Assembly: GCF_001507435.1 (NCBI RefSeq)
Contig: NZ_LMWH01000252.1
Coordinates: 1-55,655 of the forward strand
Direction: 5' to 3'
DNA length: 55,655 nt
From: Streptomyces sp. NRRL F-5122
GTDB lineage: Bacteria > Actinomycetota > Actinomycetes > Streptomycetales > Streptomycetaceae
Under the pieces are notes generated by a model that did no database searches, had not been told where the DNA came from, and saw only the letters and a program-made list of their open reading frames with translations. A program made the position numbers and the translations under genes. Shown here piece after piece: positions 16,323 to 24,637 of this stretch. Every line of letters starts with the position of its first letter. The stretch's first letter is position 1.

Positions 16323-17636
16323 GTGGGACATGCCGACACCCTGCTCGCCATGGGCGGCGCCTTCCTCGCCGCCGCCGTCCTCGCCCGTCTCGGCAGCCGG
16401 ATCGGGCTGCCGACCATCCCGCTGTTCATGCTCGCCGGCATCCTGCTCGGCCCCCACACCCCGGGTCTCGTCCTGGTCGAGGACGCGCACGACTTCGAGA
16501 TGCTGTCCGCGCTCGGTCTGGTGCTGCTGCTGTTCTACCTGGGTCTGGAGTTCCACCTCGACGACCTCAGGAGCGGCGGCAGGCGCCTGCCGATCGCCGG
16601 TGGGATCTATCTGCTGCTGAACGTCGGGGCCGGTCTGGGCTTCGGGTTCGCCCTGGGCTGGGGGGCACGGGAGGCGCTGGTGCTCGCCGGAGTACTGGGC
16701 ATCTCCTCCTCCGCGATCGTCACCAAGATCCTCCTCGACCTCGGCCGCATCTCGCGCCCGGAGACACGCTTGATCCTGGGCGTCATCGTGGTGGAGGACA
16801 TCTTCCTCGCGCTGTATCTCGCCGCCCTCCAACCGGTCATCAGCGGTGCCCAGGGCCTCACCGACACGGTCCTGCAGGCGGCCAAGGCGTTCGGGTTCCT
16901 CCTGGTGCTGGCCGCCGCCGCCCGCTACGGCACCCGGCTGATCGGCCGCCTGATGGCGGTGCGCGACAACGAACTGCTGGTCGTCAGCTTCCTCGGCGTC
17001 ACGGTCCTCGTCGCCGGCGTCTCCGAGGTCCTCGGGGTCGCCGACGCGATCGGCGCCTTCATGGCCGGCCTGATCCTCGCCGGGACCCCCTCCGGCCCGC
17101 GGATCCGTGAACTCGTGCACCCCCTGCGCGACGCCTTCGCCGCCATCTTCTTCCTCGCGTTCGGCCTGGCCATCGATCCCGGGCACCTGGCGTCCGTCGC
17201 GGGGCCGGTGGCCGCCGCGGCAGCGCTGACCGTCGTGATGAACCTGATCGCGGGACTGCTCGTCGCCCGCCTCTACCACTACGGCCCCGGGCCCGCCGCG
17301 GACATCGCCACCACTCTCCTCGCACGGGGAGAGTTCGCACTGATCCTCGCCGCCATGGCCACCAGTGCGGGCCTGGACGACCGCCTCGCCCCGTTCATCG
17401 CCGGATACGTACTGGTCCTCGCCGTCCTCGGGCCCATTGTCGCCGGCCGCGCCCATCTGCTCGCCCGTCTCCTCGATGCCGCGGCCACCCGACTGCCGGT
17501 CCGCCCGGACCACCTCGGCACATCCGACGGCCCGCGACCGAGCGAGCCGGAGACCGCCACCCCGGCGCCCGAAGCCGGGGGAACACCGTGCGGGGTCCGC
17601 CACAACACGGAGCGTGCTGCCGCCGGTGGCACCTGA
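16323..17636 (+). CDS. Cation:proton antiporter (CPA2/Kef type)
   Basis: A 437-residue antiporter with about 12 predicted membrane helices. Family motifs are GLPTIPLFMLAGILLGPHTPG (helices 2-3), LSALGLVLLLFYLGLEFHLDDL, the GISSSAIVTKILLDLG segment of the ion-binding core and RGEFALILAAMA near the C-terminus. It has no cytoplasmic RCK/TrkA-N domain, so any regulatory subunit must be separate. It would exchange K+ or Na+ for H+. GTG start at 16323. The neighbours are a small membrane protein upstream and CorA downstream. Confidence 0.92.
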   Translation: MGHADTLLAMGGAFLAAAVLARLGSRIGLPTIPLFMLAGILLGPHTPGLVLVEDAHDFEMLSALGLVLLLFYLGLEFHLDDLRSGGRRLPIAGGIYLLLNVGAGLGFGFALGWGAREALVLAGVLGISSSAIVTKILLDLGRISRPETRLILGVIVVEDIFLALYLAALQPVISGAQGLTDTVLQAAKAFGFLLVLAAAARYGTRLIGRLMAVRDNELLVVSFLGVTVLVAGVSEVLGVADAIGAFMAGLILAGTPSGPRIRELVHPLRDAFAAIFFLAFGLAIDPGHLASVAGPVAAAAALTVVMNLIAGLLVARLYHYGPGPAADIATTLLARGEFALILAAMATSAGLDDRLAPFIAGYVLVLAVLGPIVAGRAHLLARLLDAAATRLPVRPDHLGTSDGPRPSEPETATPAPEAGGTPCGVRHNTERAAAGGT

Positions 17637-17854
17637 CTGCTGGGACTCGACCCGGTGAGGGTCGCCGCATCGTCGGACGTCCGCCCCGGCCGGCCCACGC
17701 ACCGACGAACGGAGCGCCGTGGGCGGGTTGTTCAACGGTGTGGGGGCCGGGCACGGCCGGGTTCCGGCGTTCCGGCGCGAACCGCCCCGGCCCCGCCTCA
17801 CCGGCGGCTGGCACACTGACCGGACCCCGCTGTCCGGCGAAAGAGAGCCTCCGC

Positions 17855-18949
17855 ATGTCGATGGTCGGCAACCTGCGCAAAGTCGCCCGGCTGACGCGAC
17901 GCAGCCGACGCGTGGACCTCAGCCATCCGGCCCGCTCCCCGCTCGGCTCCACCGTCGTCAACTGCGTCGTCTACCGCGATGGTGTCCGACGGCCCGGCGT
18001 CGACTCCGTGGAGGAAGCCGTACGGCAGGTCCACCGGCATCGGCACGGTTTCGTGTGGCTGGGCCTGCACGAGCCGTCCGAAGACGAATTCGCCGGAGTC
18101 GCCGAACTGTTCGGACTGCACCCGCTCGCCGTCGAGGACGCCGTCCACGCCCATCAGCGCCCCAAGGTCGAGCAGTACGGCGACGTCCTGTTCGCGGTCT
18201 TCAAGACCGTCACCTATGTCGAACACGGCGAACTCACCGCCACCAGTGAGGTCGTCGACACGGGCGAGATCATGGTCTTCACCGGCCCCGACTTCGTCGT
18301 CACCGTCCGCCACGGCCGCCACGGCTCCCTCGGCCCCCTGCGCGAGGACCTGGAGGCCCACCCGGAGCAGCTCGCCAAGGGTCCCTCCGCGGTGCTGCAC
18401 GCCCTCGCGGACCACGTCGTCGACGACTACCTGACCGTCACCGACGCGGTTCTCAACGACATCGAGCAGGTCGAGACCGACGTCTTCTCCCCGCACACAC
18501 CGCGAAGCGCCGACGCCGGCCGCATCTATCAGCTCAAGCGCGAACTCCTGGAACTCAAGCGGGCCGTGCTCCCCCTCGCCCGCCCCCTGTCCCGGCTCGC
18601 CACCGAGCCGATGCGCTCCGTCGACGCGGAGATACAGGCCTACTTCCGCGATGTCGCCGACCACCTCTTCCGCGTCACCGAACAGGTCACCGCCTTCGAC
18701 GCGCTGCTCGACTCGATCCTGCAGGCCCATCTGGCCCAGGTGGCGGTGGCCCAGAACGAGGACATGCGGAAGATCACCGCGTGGGCCGCGATCATCGCCG
18801 TCCCCACCATGGTGTGCGGCGTGTACGGCATGAACTTCGACCACATGCCGGAACTGCACTGGCGCCTCGGCTACCCCCTCGCCCTCTGTGTCATCGCGGC
18901 CGCCTGCTTCGTCATCCACCGCGGCTTCAAACGCAACGGCTGGCTGTGA
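17855..18949 (+). CDS. corA: CorA family magnesium/cobalt transporter
   Basis: A 364-residue CorA protein. A cytoplasmic alpha/beta domain (residues ~1-240, e.g. WLGLHEPSEDEFAGVAELFGLHPLAVEDAVH) is followed by a long stalk helix and two C-terminal membrane helices joined by the signature YGMNFDHMPE (GMN at 325-327), which is the ion selectivity loop. It works as a homopentamer that lets Mg2+ enter down its gradient. ATG at 17855 with AAGAGAG upstream. Separated from the antiporter by 218 bases, so it probably has its own promoter. Confidence 0.95.
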   Translation: MSMVGNLRKVARLTRRSRRVDLSHPARSPLGSTVVNCVVYRDGVRRPGVDSVEEAVRQVHRHRHGFVWLGLHEPSEDEFAGVAELFGLHPLAVEDAVHAHQRPKVEQYGDVLFAVFKTVTYVEHGELTATSEVVDTGEIMVFTGPDFVVTVRHGRHGSLGPLREDLEAHPEQLAKGPSAVLHALADHVVDDYLTVTDAVLNDIEQVETDVFSPHTPRSADAGRIYQLKRELLELKRAVLPLARPLSRLATEPMRSVDAEIQAYFRDVADHLFRVTEQVTAFDALLDSILQAHLAQVAVAQNEDMRKITAWAAIIAVPTMVCGVYGMNFDHMPELHWRLGYPLALCVIAAACFVIHRGFKRNGWL

Positions 18950-19064
18950 GGCGGACGGCCCGTCGACGGTGCGACTCGACGGCGGTTACTCGTCCGCGAC
19001 CGGCTCGTGAGGCCCTCGGAGTGCCGTCCGATAGGCTCCCCCGGTTGATCGGAAAGGGGCTGAC

Positions 19065-20024
19065 ATGCGGTTCCGCTGTGCCGTGCTCGACGACTTCCAG
19101 CAGGTCGCCACAACCGTCGCGGACTGGTCGGCGCTGGAGGACCGGGTCGACGTGGTGTCCTTCGCCGAGCACTTCGCCGACGAGGACGCGCTGGCGGAGG
19201 CGCTCGCCGAGTTCGACATCGTCGTCACACTGCGCGAGCGCGTGCCGTTCCCCGGCTCGCTCTTCGCCCGGCTGCCCCGGCTGCGGCTTCTGGTCGCCTC
19301 GGGAATGCGGAACTCCGTCATCGACCACGCCGCCGCGCAGGCGCACGGAGTGACCGTGTGCGGCACGGCGAGTTCCTCCGCACCACCCGTCGAGCTGACG
19401 TGGGCCCTGCTGCTCGGACTCGCGCGCGGCATTGTCGAGGAGAGCAACGCCCTGCGCGGCGGCGGACCCTGGCAGAGCACGGTGGGCGCGGATCTGCACG
19501 GCCGACGGCTCGGACTGCTCGGGCTCGGGAAGATCGGCAGCCGGGTCGCGCAGATCGGGCTGGCCTTCGGCATGGAGGTCGTCGCCTGGAGCCGCAACCT
19601 CACCGAGGAACGCACGAGCGAAGTGGGCGTCGAACTCGCTCCGTCCATGGACGAGTTGCTCACAAGCAGCGACTTCGTGTCGGTGCACCTCGCGCTCGGC
19701 GACCGCTCACGCGGCCTGATCGGCGCCCGCGAACTCGCGCTCCTGAAGCCGACCGCCTACCTGATCAACACCTCGCGCGCCGCCATCGTCGACCAGGACG
19801 CCCTGCTCACCGCACTGCACCGAGGCCGCATCGCAGGCGCCGGAGTCGATGTGTTCGACGTCGAACCGCTTCCGGCGGACCACCCGATGCGCACGGCCCC
19901 GCGTCTGCTCGCCACCCCGCACCTGGGGTACGTGTCGCACGCCAACTACGCCACGTACTACGGCCAGGCGGTCGAGGACATCCAGGCGTACCTCTCCGGG
20001 GAGCCCGTGCGCCGGCTGGGCTGA
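19065..20024 (+). CDS. D-2-hydroxyacid dehydrogenase family protein
   Basis: A 319-residue NAD-dependent D-isomer-specific 2-hydroxyacid dehydrogenase. The catalytic domain has SGMRNSVIDHAAA. The NAD domain has LGLLGLGKIGSRVAQIGLAFGMEVVAWSRN (GxGxxG). The catalytic triad Arg (INTSRAAIVD), Glu (GVDVFDVEPLP) and His (LATPHLGYVS) is complete. It reduces an unidentified 2-oxo acid. GGAAAGGGG precedes the ATG. A single gene with no metabolic partner next to it. Confidence 0.92.
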   Translation: MRFRCAVLDDFQQVATTVADWSALEDRVDVVSFAEHFADEDALAEALAEFDIVVTLRERVPFPGSLFARLPRLRLLVASGMRNSVIDHAAAQAHGVTVCGTASSSAPPVELTWALLLGLARGIVEESNALRGGGPWQSTVGADLHGRRLGLLGLGKIGSRVAQIGLAFGMEVVAWSRNLTEERTSEVGVELAPSMDELLTSSDFVSVHLALGDRSRGLIGARELALLKPTAYLINTSRAAIVDQDALLTALHRGRIAGAGVDVFDVEPLPADHPMRTAPRLLATPHLGYVSHANYATYYGQAVEDIQAYLSGEPVRRLG

Positions 20025-20134
20025 CCCGCCCGAGCCTCGCGTCGACTCTCACTCCCGGCCCCGCGGACGCCGGCCGCCGGCCGTCGGCGCGAAGGTTCCG
20101 CGGCGACCGTTCGATGTCCGCAAGTGCCGCCTCG

Positions 20135-20428
20135 TCAACCCCGGATGGGCAGCCCGCCGAGCAACCGGGCGGGGGTGCTCTGCTGGTTGAGCGTGGTGGT
20201 CGCGCGCTTCACGGTGCTGAGCGCGGAGTTCGTGTTCTCGGTGTCGAGGCTGTGGGACTGATGCGCGAAGGGATGCACATCCAGCGACTTCTGGCTGGTG
20301 ACGGTCTCGAGGGCGCCGCTGAGGCCGGTGGGCGTGGTGTGGGAGGTGTCGGCGGCGAAAGCGGGGGCGGCGATACCGCTGACCGCCAGGGAACCGGCAA
20401 CGACGGCGGCGGCCTTGAGGGTCTTCAT
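20135..20428 (-). CDS. Small secreted protein (97 aa)
   Basis: A 97-residue protein with a clean Sec signal peptide: MKTLKAAAVVAGSLAVSGIAAPAFA, cut before ADTSHTT. The mature part (~72 residues) is Ser/Thr/Asn-rich with no cysteine, including LSGALETVTSQKSLDVHPF and ARLLGGLPIRG at the end. GAAAGGA precedes the ATG at 20428. Similar small secreted proteins with the LLGGLP ending occur in streptomycetes without known function. It lies beside two other secreted-protein genes including a chaplin, so a cell-surface or aerial-hypha role is possible. Confidence 0.75.
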   Translation of the reverse strand: MKTLKAAAVVAGSLAVSGIAAPAFAADTSHTTPTGLSGALETVTSQKSLDVHPFAHQSHSLDTENTNSALSTVKRATTTLNQQSTPARLLGGLPIRG

Positions 20429-20555
20429 CGTGTTCCTTTCTTCGGCGACTCGCGTCACCACGGGGAAGGGGTGTGCCCTGGCTAACGAGCCCCCTCATCC
20501 GCGGAAACCCCACATCCGGAAGATTCCCGGGACCCACTCGGCCGCCCGCGGACGT

Positions 20556-20601
20556 CGGACAGCCGTCGGCCCGTCCGCGTGGACGGGCCGACGGCTGTCC
20601 G
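20556..20601 (-). terminator. Very stable hairpin terminator between two secreted-protein genes
   Basis: A perfect 21-base stem (arms 20556-20576 and 20581-20601) with the 4-base loop GCGT lies just behind the stop of the gene that ends at 20621. It should end transcription of that gene before the 97-residue secreted protein gene. Confidence 0.75.
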
Positions 20602-20620
20602 GTCCCTGTGCCGCCTCGCC

Positions 20621-21283
20621 TCAGACCATGGGGCGCGACGGGGACGTCGTGGGCGTGGACGGTGCGGTGACGGCAGTGCTGGGCACCGGCATCGGCCGCA
20701 GGCTCGGCGCCGCAGGCATGCTGGGCATGGGCGGGAGACTGGGCAGCACCGGCATGCCGGGGTGGTGCGGGAGCCCGCCGACGATCAGACCGGCGAGGAC
20801 GACCCTGACGAGCGAGCCCAGCACGTCCCTGGCCGCCGGCAGCACATCACCGGACTGACCCGCGGTCGACACCGAGATCAGTCTGTCGACCGACTTCTGG
20901 AGCGCGCCCAGCACATCGCCGGGTGCCGACGTGGCCGAGGCGGTCGGCGTGGCGCCGCCCATCTTGGCGATGGCGTCCTTGACGGCCTTGTTGAGCCCGG
21001 CCGCCTTGTCCGCGGAGAGACGCCCGTTGTCCGCCGCGAGTACGGCGTTGAGCAGGTCGGTGACGGGGGCCACGGTGCCGTCGGCGCCCGCCACCCGCTG
21101 GACCTGCGTCAGAAGCGCGTCGGCCCCGGGTACGGGGGTGGTCGGCGGGTGGGACTCCGTCGCCTGGATGACGTCTCGCGATGAGCCGTGGTCGGAGGCC
21201 ACGGCGGTCGGCCCGGCCATGCCGAGCACGAGCGTGGCGCAGAGGGAGGTGGTGGCGAGGCGCCGGGCGGGCAGATCACGCAT
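20621..21283 (-). CDS. Secreted Ala/Pro/Ser-rich protein (220 aa)
   Basis: A signal peptide (MRDLPARRLATTSLCATLVLGMAGPTAVA) is followed by a mature protein of about 190 residues. It has a helical middle (LLTQVQRVAGADG, DLLNAVLAADNGRLSADKAAGLNKAVKDAIAKMGG), a hydrophobic segment VLGSLVRVVLAGLIVGGLP, and a Pro/Met-rich tail with repeated LPSLPPMPSMPAAPSL-type units. GGAAGGGAA precedes the ATG. The family is not recognised. The proline-rich end suggests contact with the cell wall or another surface protein. Located between another small secreted protein and a chaplin, all on the minus strand. Confidence 0.7.
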   Translation of the reverse strand: MRDLPARRLATTSLCATLVLGMAGPTAVASDHGSSRDVIQATESHPPTTPVPGADALLTQVQRVAGADGTVAPVTDLLNAVLAADNGRLSADKAAGLNKAVKDAIAKMGGATPTASATSAPGDVLGALQKSVDRLISVSTAGQSGDVLPAARDVLGSLVRVVLAGLIVGGLPHHPGMPVLPSLPPMPSMPAAPSLRPMPVPSTAVTAPSTPTTSPSRPMV

Positions 21284-21438
21284 GGGTGTTCCCTTCCTGG
21301 TGAGCCGTCGTTCCTGTGCTCACCGTGAAAGGGGACATCACCTACTGCAACCGATTGACTGCTCCGCGCGGTCGTCAAGGTCCCCTGGCACGCGCTTCTC
21401 CCCTGGTGGGAACCCTTCGAACACCTTGAAACCCGATT

Positions 21439-21507
21439 CCCCCGTTCGGGGCAATGCCTCGAACGGGGGAACGCCAACCGGCCGCCTTCCCGGGGGAGAG
21501 CGGCCGG
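21439..21507 (-). terminator. Tandem hairpins downstream of the short chaplin gene
   Basis: Two perfect hairpins lie behind the chaplin stop codon at 21527. CCGGCCGC/GCGGCCGG (21478-21507, 14-base loop) comes first, then CCCCCGTTCG/CGAACGGGGG (21439-21469, 11-base loop). They probably terminate or stabilise the abundant chaplin mRNA. Confidence 0.6.
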
Positions 21508-21526
21508 AAGAAGGGTTCGCTCGGCG

Positions 21527-21766
21527 TCAGCCGTTGACGCAGGTGCTGCCGGACGCGGGGTTCAGCAGACCGATCACGTCGACCGTGTTCCCGCACAGGT
21601 TGACCGGAACGTGGACCGGCACCTGCAGGACGTTGCCCGACAGGACGCCCGGGGAGTTTTCGGCAGCGCCGCTGGCGCCGCTGTCGGCGGCGGCGATGCC
21701 GGCGGTGCCTGCCACAGCCGCAGCGGCAACGGAGGTCAGGGCCAGGCCCTTCGCGATACGCGACAT
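21527..21766 (-). CDS. Short chaplin
   Basis: A 79-residue hydrophobic surface protein. The signal peptide MSRIAKGLALTSVAAAAVAGTAGIAAA is removed before DSGASG, leaving one chaplin domain: ENSPGVLSGNVLQVPVHVPVNLCGNTVDVIGLL...STCVNG. The two cysteines (LCGNT and STCVNG) form the family's disulfide. Chaplins are secreted, assemble into amyloid-like fibrils at the air-water interface and coat aerial hyphae. It cannot be assigned to a ChpD-H orthologue from sequence alone. Single gene with its own promoter region and tandem hairpins downstream. Confidence 0.95.
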   Translation of the reverse strand: MSRIAKGLALTSVAAAAVAGTAGIAAADSGASGAAENSPGVLSGNVLQVPVHVPVNLCGNTVDVIGLLNPASGSTCVNG

Positions 21767-22580
21767 GGAGAGATGCTCCTTGGGGATCGTCACAACAGTC
21801 GGGCGGAATGCCCGACGTGGAGTCAACTGCGGGGCAGGTGCCCGGGTTGCGCCTCCGATGGGGTGATCTCCCGAATTGCCAACTTCACGTTTTCGGCCAC
21901 GCGAATCCTCCGGCACCGCCCGGTCCACGACACACGACGGCCGGCCGCGCCGCTCGGCACAAGCCCTCGGACCCGCCGCGCCCGGCCCGTCCGCGCATTC
22001 CCCGCATGCGGTCGCCGAGCCCGGCCTCGAGCGGGCCTGCGGTCCGCGGAGAGCACAACACGGGCCGTCGCCCGGAACCCGCACAGACACGCCTGATCAC
22101 AGAAGCCACAGACCGCCGCGGTCCCGGCCGGAGGCGAGCAGCGGTCCGCCCGGGCCGGCAGCGCGCGGAGTACGGCGGCGAGTTGACCGACACCCGGTCC
22201 GCGCGACGCGCCCGGCCCGTTCCACCGGCGAGCAGTTGCGGTGACCGTCCGGGGCCGCGACATGGTCGGTCGACTCGCACCGGTGCGTACCCAAGAGCGT
22301 CCGCGCGGCCCACGGCATGGGCAGGATCTCGACACCGGAGACACGGCCGCCGCGCCCCGGGCAGGCGTCAGGAAGTCAGCCGGGGCGCACGTAGCACGAA
22401 CGGGCCGGAATCCCGGGCCGAGCGCCGGCTTCCAGTGCCGCCCGGCGGCGGGTCGCCCGTGGTTTCCGGACACCTGACGTGGGCCGACCGGGAGGCGGAC
22501 GGCGCCGGAGCCGAGAGCCGATCCGACCCGGATGAGCGACAGTGGGCCGAGGGGCGACAGTGCGCTCATGGGTGTGGACT
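21767..22580. other. Long gene-free interval upstream of the inositol operon
   Basis: About 900 bases separate the chaplin gene from iolC. Several long open frames exist on both strands, but all show arginine/proline-rich shadow composition without any recognisable domain or ribosome site. The left end must hold the chaplin promoter. The right end (from 22581) holds the iol control region described separately. I see no gene in between. Confidence 0.5.
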
Positions 22581-22663
22581 TTCGGGCAACCCGAAACCAA
22601 GTCAAGCTGTCGTCCGAATGTCCGGACAAAATATTGACACGGCTCCCTCGACGCGGCTAGACC
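22581..22663 (+). promoter_or_regulatory. Promoter and two palindromes of the iol operon
   Basis: TTGACA (22634-22639) and TAGACC (22658-22663), 18 bases apart, form a good housekeeping-type promoter. Upstream are two perfect palindromes: TTCGGGCAACCCGAA (22581-22595) and TGTCCGGACA (22619-22628), the second touching the -35 region. They are plausible sites for an inositol-responsive GntR/LacI-type regulator, whose gene is not in this window. With transcription starting near 22670, the ATG at 22691 is favoured over that at 22676. Confidence 0.6.
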
Positions 22664-22690
22664 TGGGGGCAGCCGATGCGAGGGGAACTG

Positions 22691-23734
22691 ATGGAGGAGC
22701 TCAGGGAGTCCGCGCCGCACTCCGCAGACGGGTCGGACGGCGGACCGCTCGGAACCGGTGACCGGTACGACCTCGTCACCATGGGACGGATCGGCGTGGA
22801 CCTCTACCCGTTGCAGACGGGCGTGCCCCTGCCGCAGGTGACGTCCTTCGGGAAGTTCCTCGGCGGTTCGGCGACGAACGTCGCGGTCGCCGCCGCGCGC
22901 CTCGGACGCCGTACGGCGGTGATCACCCGTACGGGCGACGACCCCTTCGGCACCTACCTCCATGAGGCACTGCGCGGCTTCGGTGTCGACGACCGCTGGG
23001 TCACCGCGGTCCCGGGGCTGCCCACCCCGGTGACGTTCTGCGAGGTCTTCCCGCCGGACGACTTCCCGCTGTACTTCTACCGGCAGCCCAAGGCGCCGGA
23101 TATGGAGATCGACGCGCACGAACTGGACCTGGACGCCATCCGGGCCGCGCGGATCTTCTGGATGACGGGCACGGGTCTTAGCGAAGAGCCGAGCCGCACC
23201 GCCACACTCGCCGCGCTCGCGCACCGCGCCAAGTCCGGTACGACGGTCTTCGACCTGGACTGGCGGCCGATGTTCTGGCGGGAGGAGCGCGACGGCTCGC
23301 GCCCCGGGCCGGACTCCGCGCGCCCCTTCTACGCCGAGGCCCTGCGCCACGCCACGGTGGCCGTCGGCAACCTCGACGAGGTGGAGGTCGCCACCGGCGA
23401 GCGCGACCCGCACACCGCCGCCCGTGCCCTGCTGGACGCCGGGGTCGAACTCGCGGTCGTCAAGCAGGGGCCCAAGGGCGTCCTCGCCGTCAGCAGCAGC
23501 GGCGAATCGGCGGAGGTCCCCCCGCTTCCGGTCACGGTGCTCAACGGCCTCGGCGCGGGCGACGCGTTCGGCGGGTCGCTCTGCCACGGACTGCTCGGCG
23601 GCTGGGACCTGGAGCGGATCATGCGGTACGCGAACGCCGCCGGCGCGATCGTCGCCTCCCGACTGGAGTGCTCGTCCGCGATGCCCACGCCCGACGAGGT
23701 GGAGAACGCGGTCACGGCGGGAGCGGTGCTGTGA
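22691..23734 (+). CDS. iolC: 5-dehydro-2-deoxygluconokinase
   Basis: A PfkB/ribokinase-family sugar kinase of 347 residues. YDLVTMGRIGVDLYPLQTG and FGKFLGGSATNVAVAAARLGRRTAVITRTGDDPFG are the substrate-binding half (PfkB signature 1). VLNGLGAGDAFGGSLCHGLL holds the catalytic Asp and anion hole (signature 2). It phosphorylates 5-dehydro-2-deoxy-D-gluconate in myo-inositol catabolism. The ATG at 22691 is preceded by AGGGG. A longer ATG at 22676 would be almost leaderless. First gene of the operon, overlapping the next by GTGA. Confidence 0.92.
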   Translation: MEELRESAPHSADGSDGGPLGTGDRYDLVTMGRIGVDLYPLQTGVPLPQVTSFGKFLGGSATNVAVAAARLGRRTAVITRTGDDPFGTYLHEALRGFGVDDRWVTAVPGLPTPVTFCEVFPPDDFPLYFYRQPKAPDMEIDAHELDLDAIRAARIFWMTGTGLSEEPSRTATLAALAHRAKSGTTVFDLDWRPMFWREERDGSRPGPDSARPFYAEALRHATVAVGNLDEVEVATGERDPHTAARALLDAGVELAVVKQGPKGVLAVSSSGESAEVPPLPVTVLNGLGAGDAFGGSLCHGLLGGWDLERIMRYANAAGAIVASRLECSSAMPTPDEVENAVTAGAVL

Positions 23735-24630
23735 GGACCACCGCCACCGCCCGCGTCGACGTCGCCGAACTCGTCCGCCTCCGCACGCACCGCCCCGAGG
23801 CGGTGGCCGAGGCCGCCGCCCGCCGTGCCAGGCGCCCCCTGGTCGAGGACACCGGCCGGCTGATGATCGTCGCCGCCGACCACCCCGCGCGGGGCGCCCT
23901 CGGCGTGGGTGAGCGCAGGATGGCCATGGCGAGCCGCGCCGACCTGCTCGAACGACTGTGCCTGGCGCTCTCCCGCCCCGGTGTCGACGGCGTGCTGGGC
24001 ACCGCCGACATCCTCGACGACCTGCTGCTGCTCGGGGTCCTCGACGACAAGATCGTCATGGGCTCGATGAACCGCGGCGGCCTTCAAGGGGCATCGTTCG
24101 AACTGGACGACCGCTTCACCGGTCACCGCCCGAAGGACATCGAGCGGCTCGGCTTCGACGCCGGAAAGCTGCTGCTGCGCATCGACTACGACGATCCGGG
24201 TTCGCTCAACACCCTGGAGTCCACCGCCCGTGTCGTCGACGAGATGGCAGAGCGCCGACTCCCGGTGTTCGTCGAACCGTTCATCAGCCGCCGCACTCCC
24301 GAGGGCCGGCTCCGCAACGATCTGGGCGCCGAGGCCGTGACCAGGTCGATAGCCATCGCCAGCGGCCTGGGCGGTACGTCGGCGTACACCTGGCTGAAGG
24401 TCCCCGTCACGGAGGACCCGGACGACATGGCCCGGGTGATGGAGACCTCCACGCTGCCGGCCGTGCTGCTCGGCGGCGACGTCGGCGAGGACCAGGAGGG
24501 CGCGTACGAGAAGTGGCGTCACGCCCTTCGGCTGCCCACCGTCCAGGGTCTGGTGGTCGGCCGTTCGCTGCTCTACCCGGCGGACGGCGACGTCGCCGCG
24601 GCCGTGGACACCGCCGTAGGACTTCTGTGA
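23731..24630 (+). CDS. Cgl0159-type (beta/alpha)8-barrel aldolase of the inositol pathway
   Basis: A 299-residue TIM-barrel protein of the DeoC/LacD-like group found in actinobacterial iol clusters (Cgl0159 family). Characteristic parts are LMIVAADHPARGALGVGERRMAM, GVLGTADILDDLLLLGVLDDKIVMGSMNRGGLQGASFELDDRFTG, a Schiff-base-type lysine candidate in AYTWLKVPV, and LLGGDVGEDQEGAYEKW. By position it probably cleaves 2-deoxy-5-keto-gluconate-6-phosphate, the step done by IolJ in Bacillus. That role is inference. The GTG start overlaps the iolC stop. Confidence 0.82.
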   Translation: MRTTATARVDVAELVRLRTHRPEAVAEAAARRARRPLVEDTGRLMIVAADHPARGALGVGERRMAMASRADLLERLCLALSRPGVDGVLGTADILDDLLLLGVLDDKIVMGSMNRGGLQGASFELDDRFTGHRPKDIERLGFDAGKLLLRIDYDDPGSLNTLESTARVVDEMAERRLPVFVEPFISRRTPEGRLRNDLGAEAVTRSIAIASGLGGTSAYTWLKVPVTEDPDDMARVMETSTLPAVLLGGDVGEDQEGAYEKWRHALRLPTVQGLVVGRSLLYPADGDVAAAVDTAVGLL

Positions 24631-24637
24631 GGGCCGC

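Noticed and set aside
21808..22761. Long open frames on both strands upstream of iolC
   Set aside because: These are Arg/Pro-rich shadow translations of high-G+C DNA, running into the iolC gene in the wrong frame.
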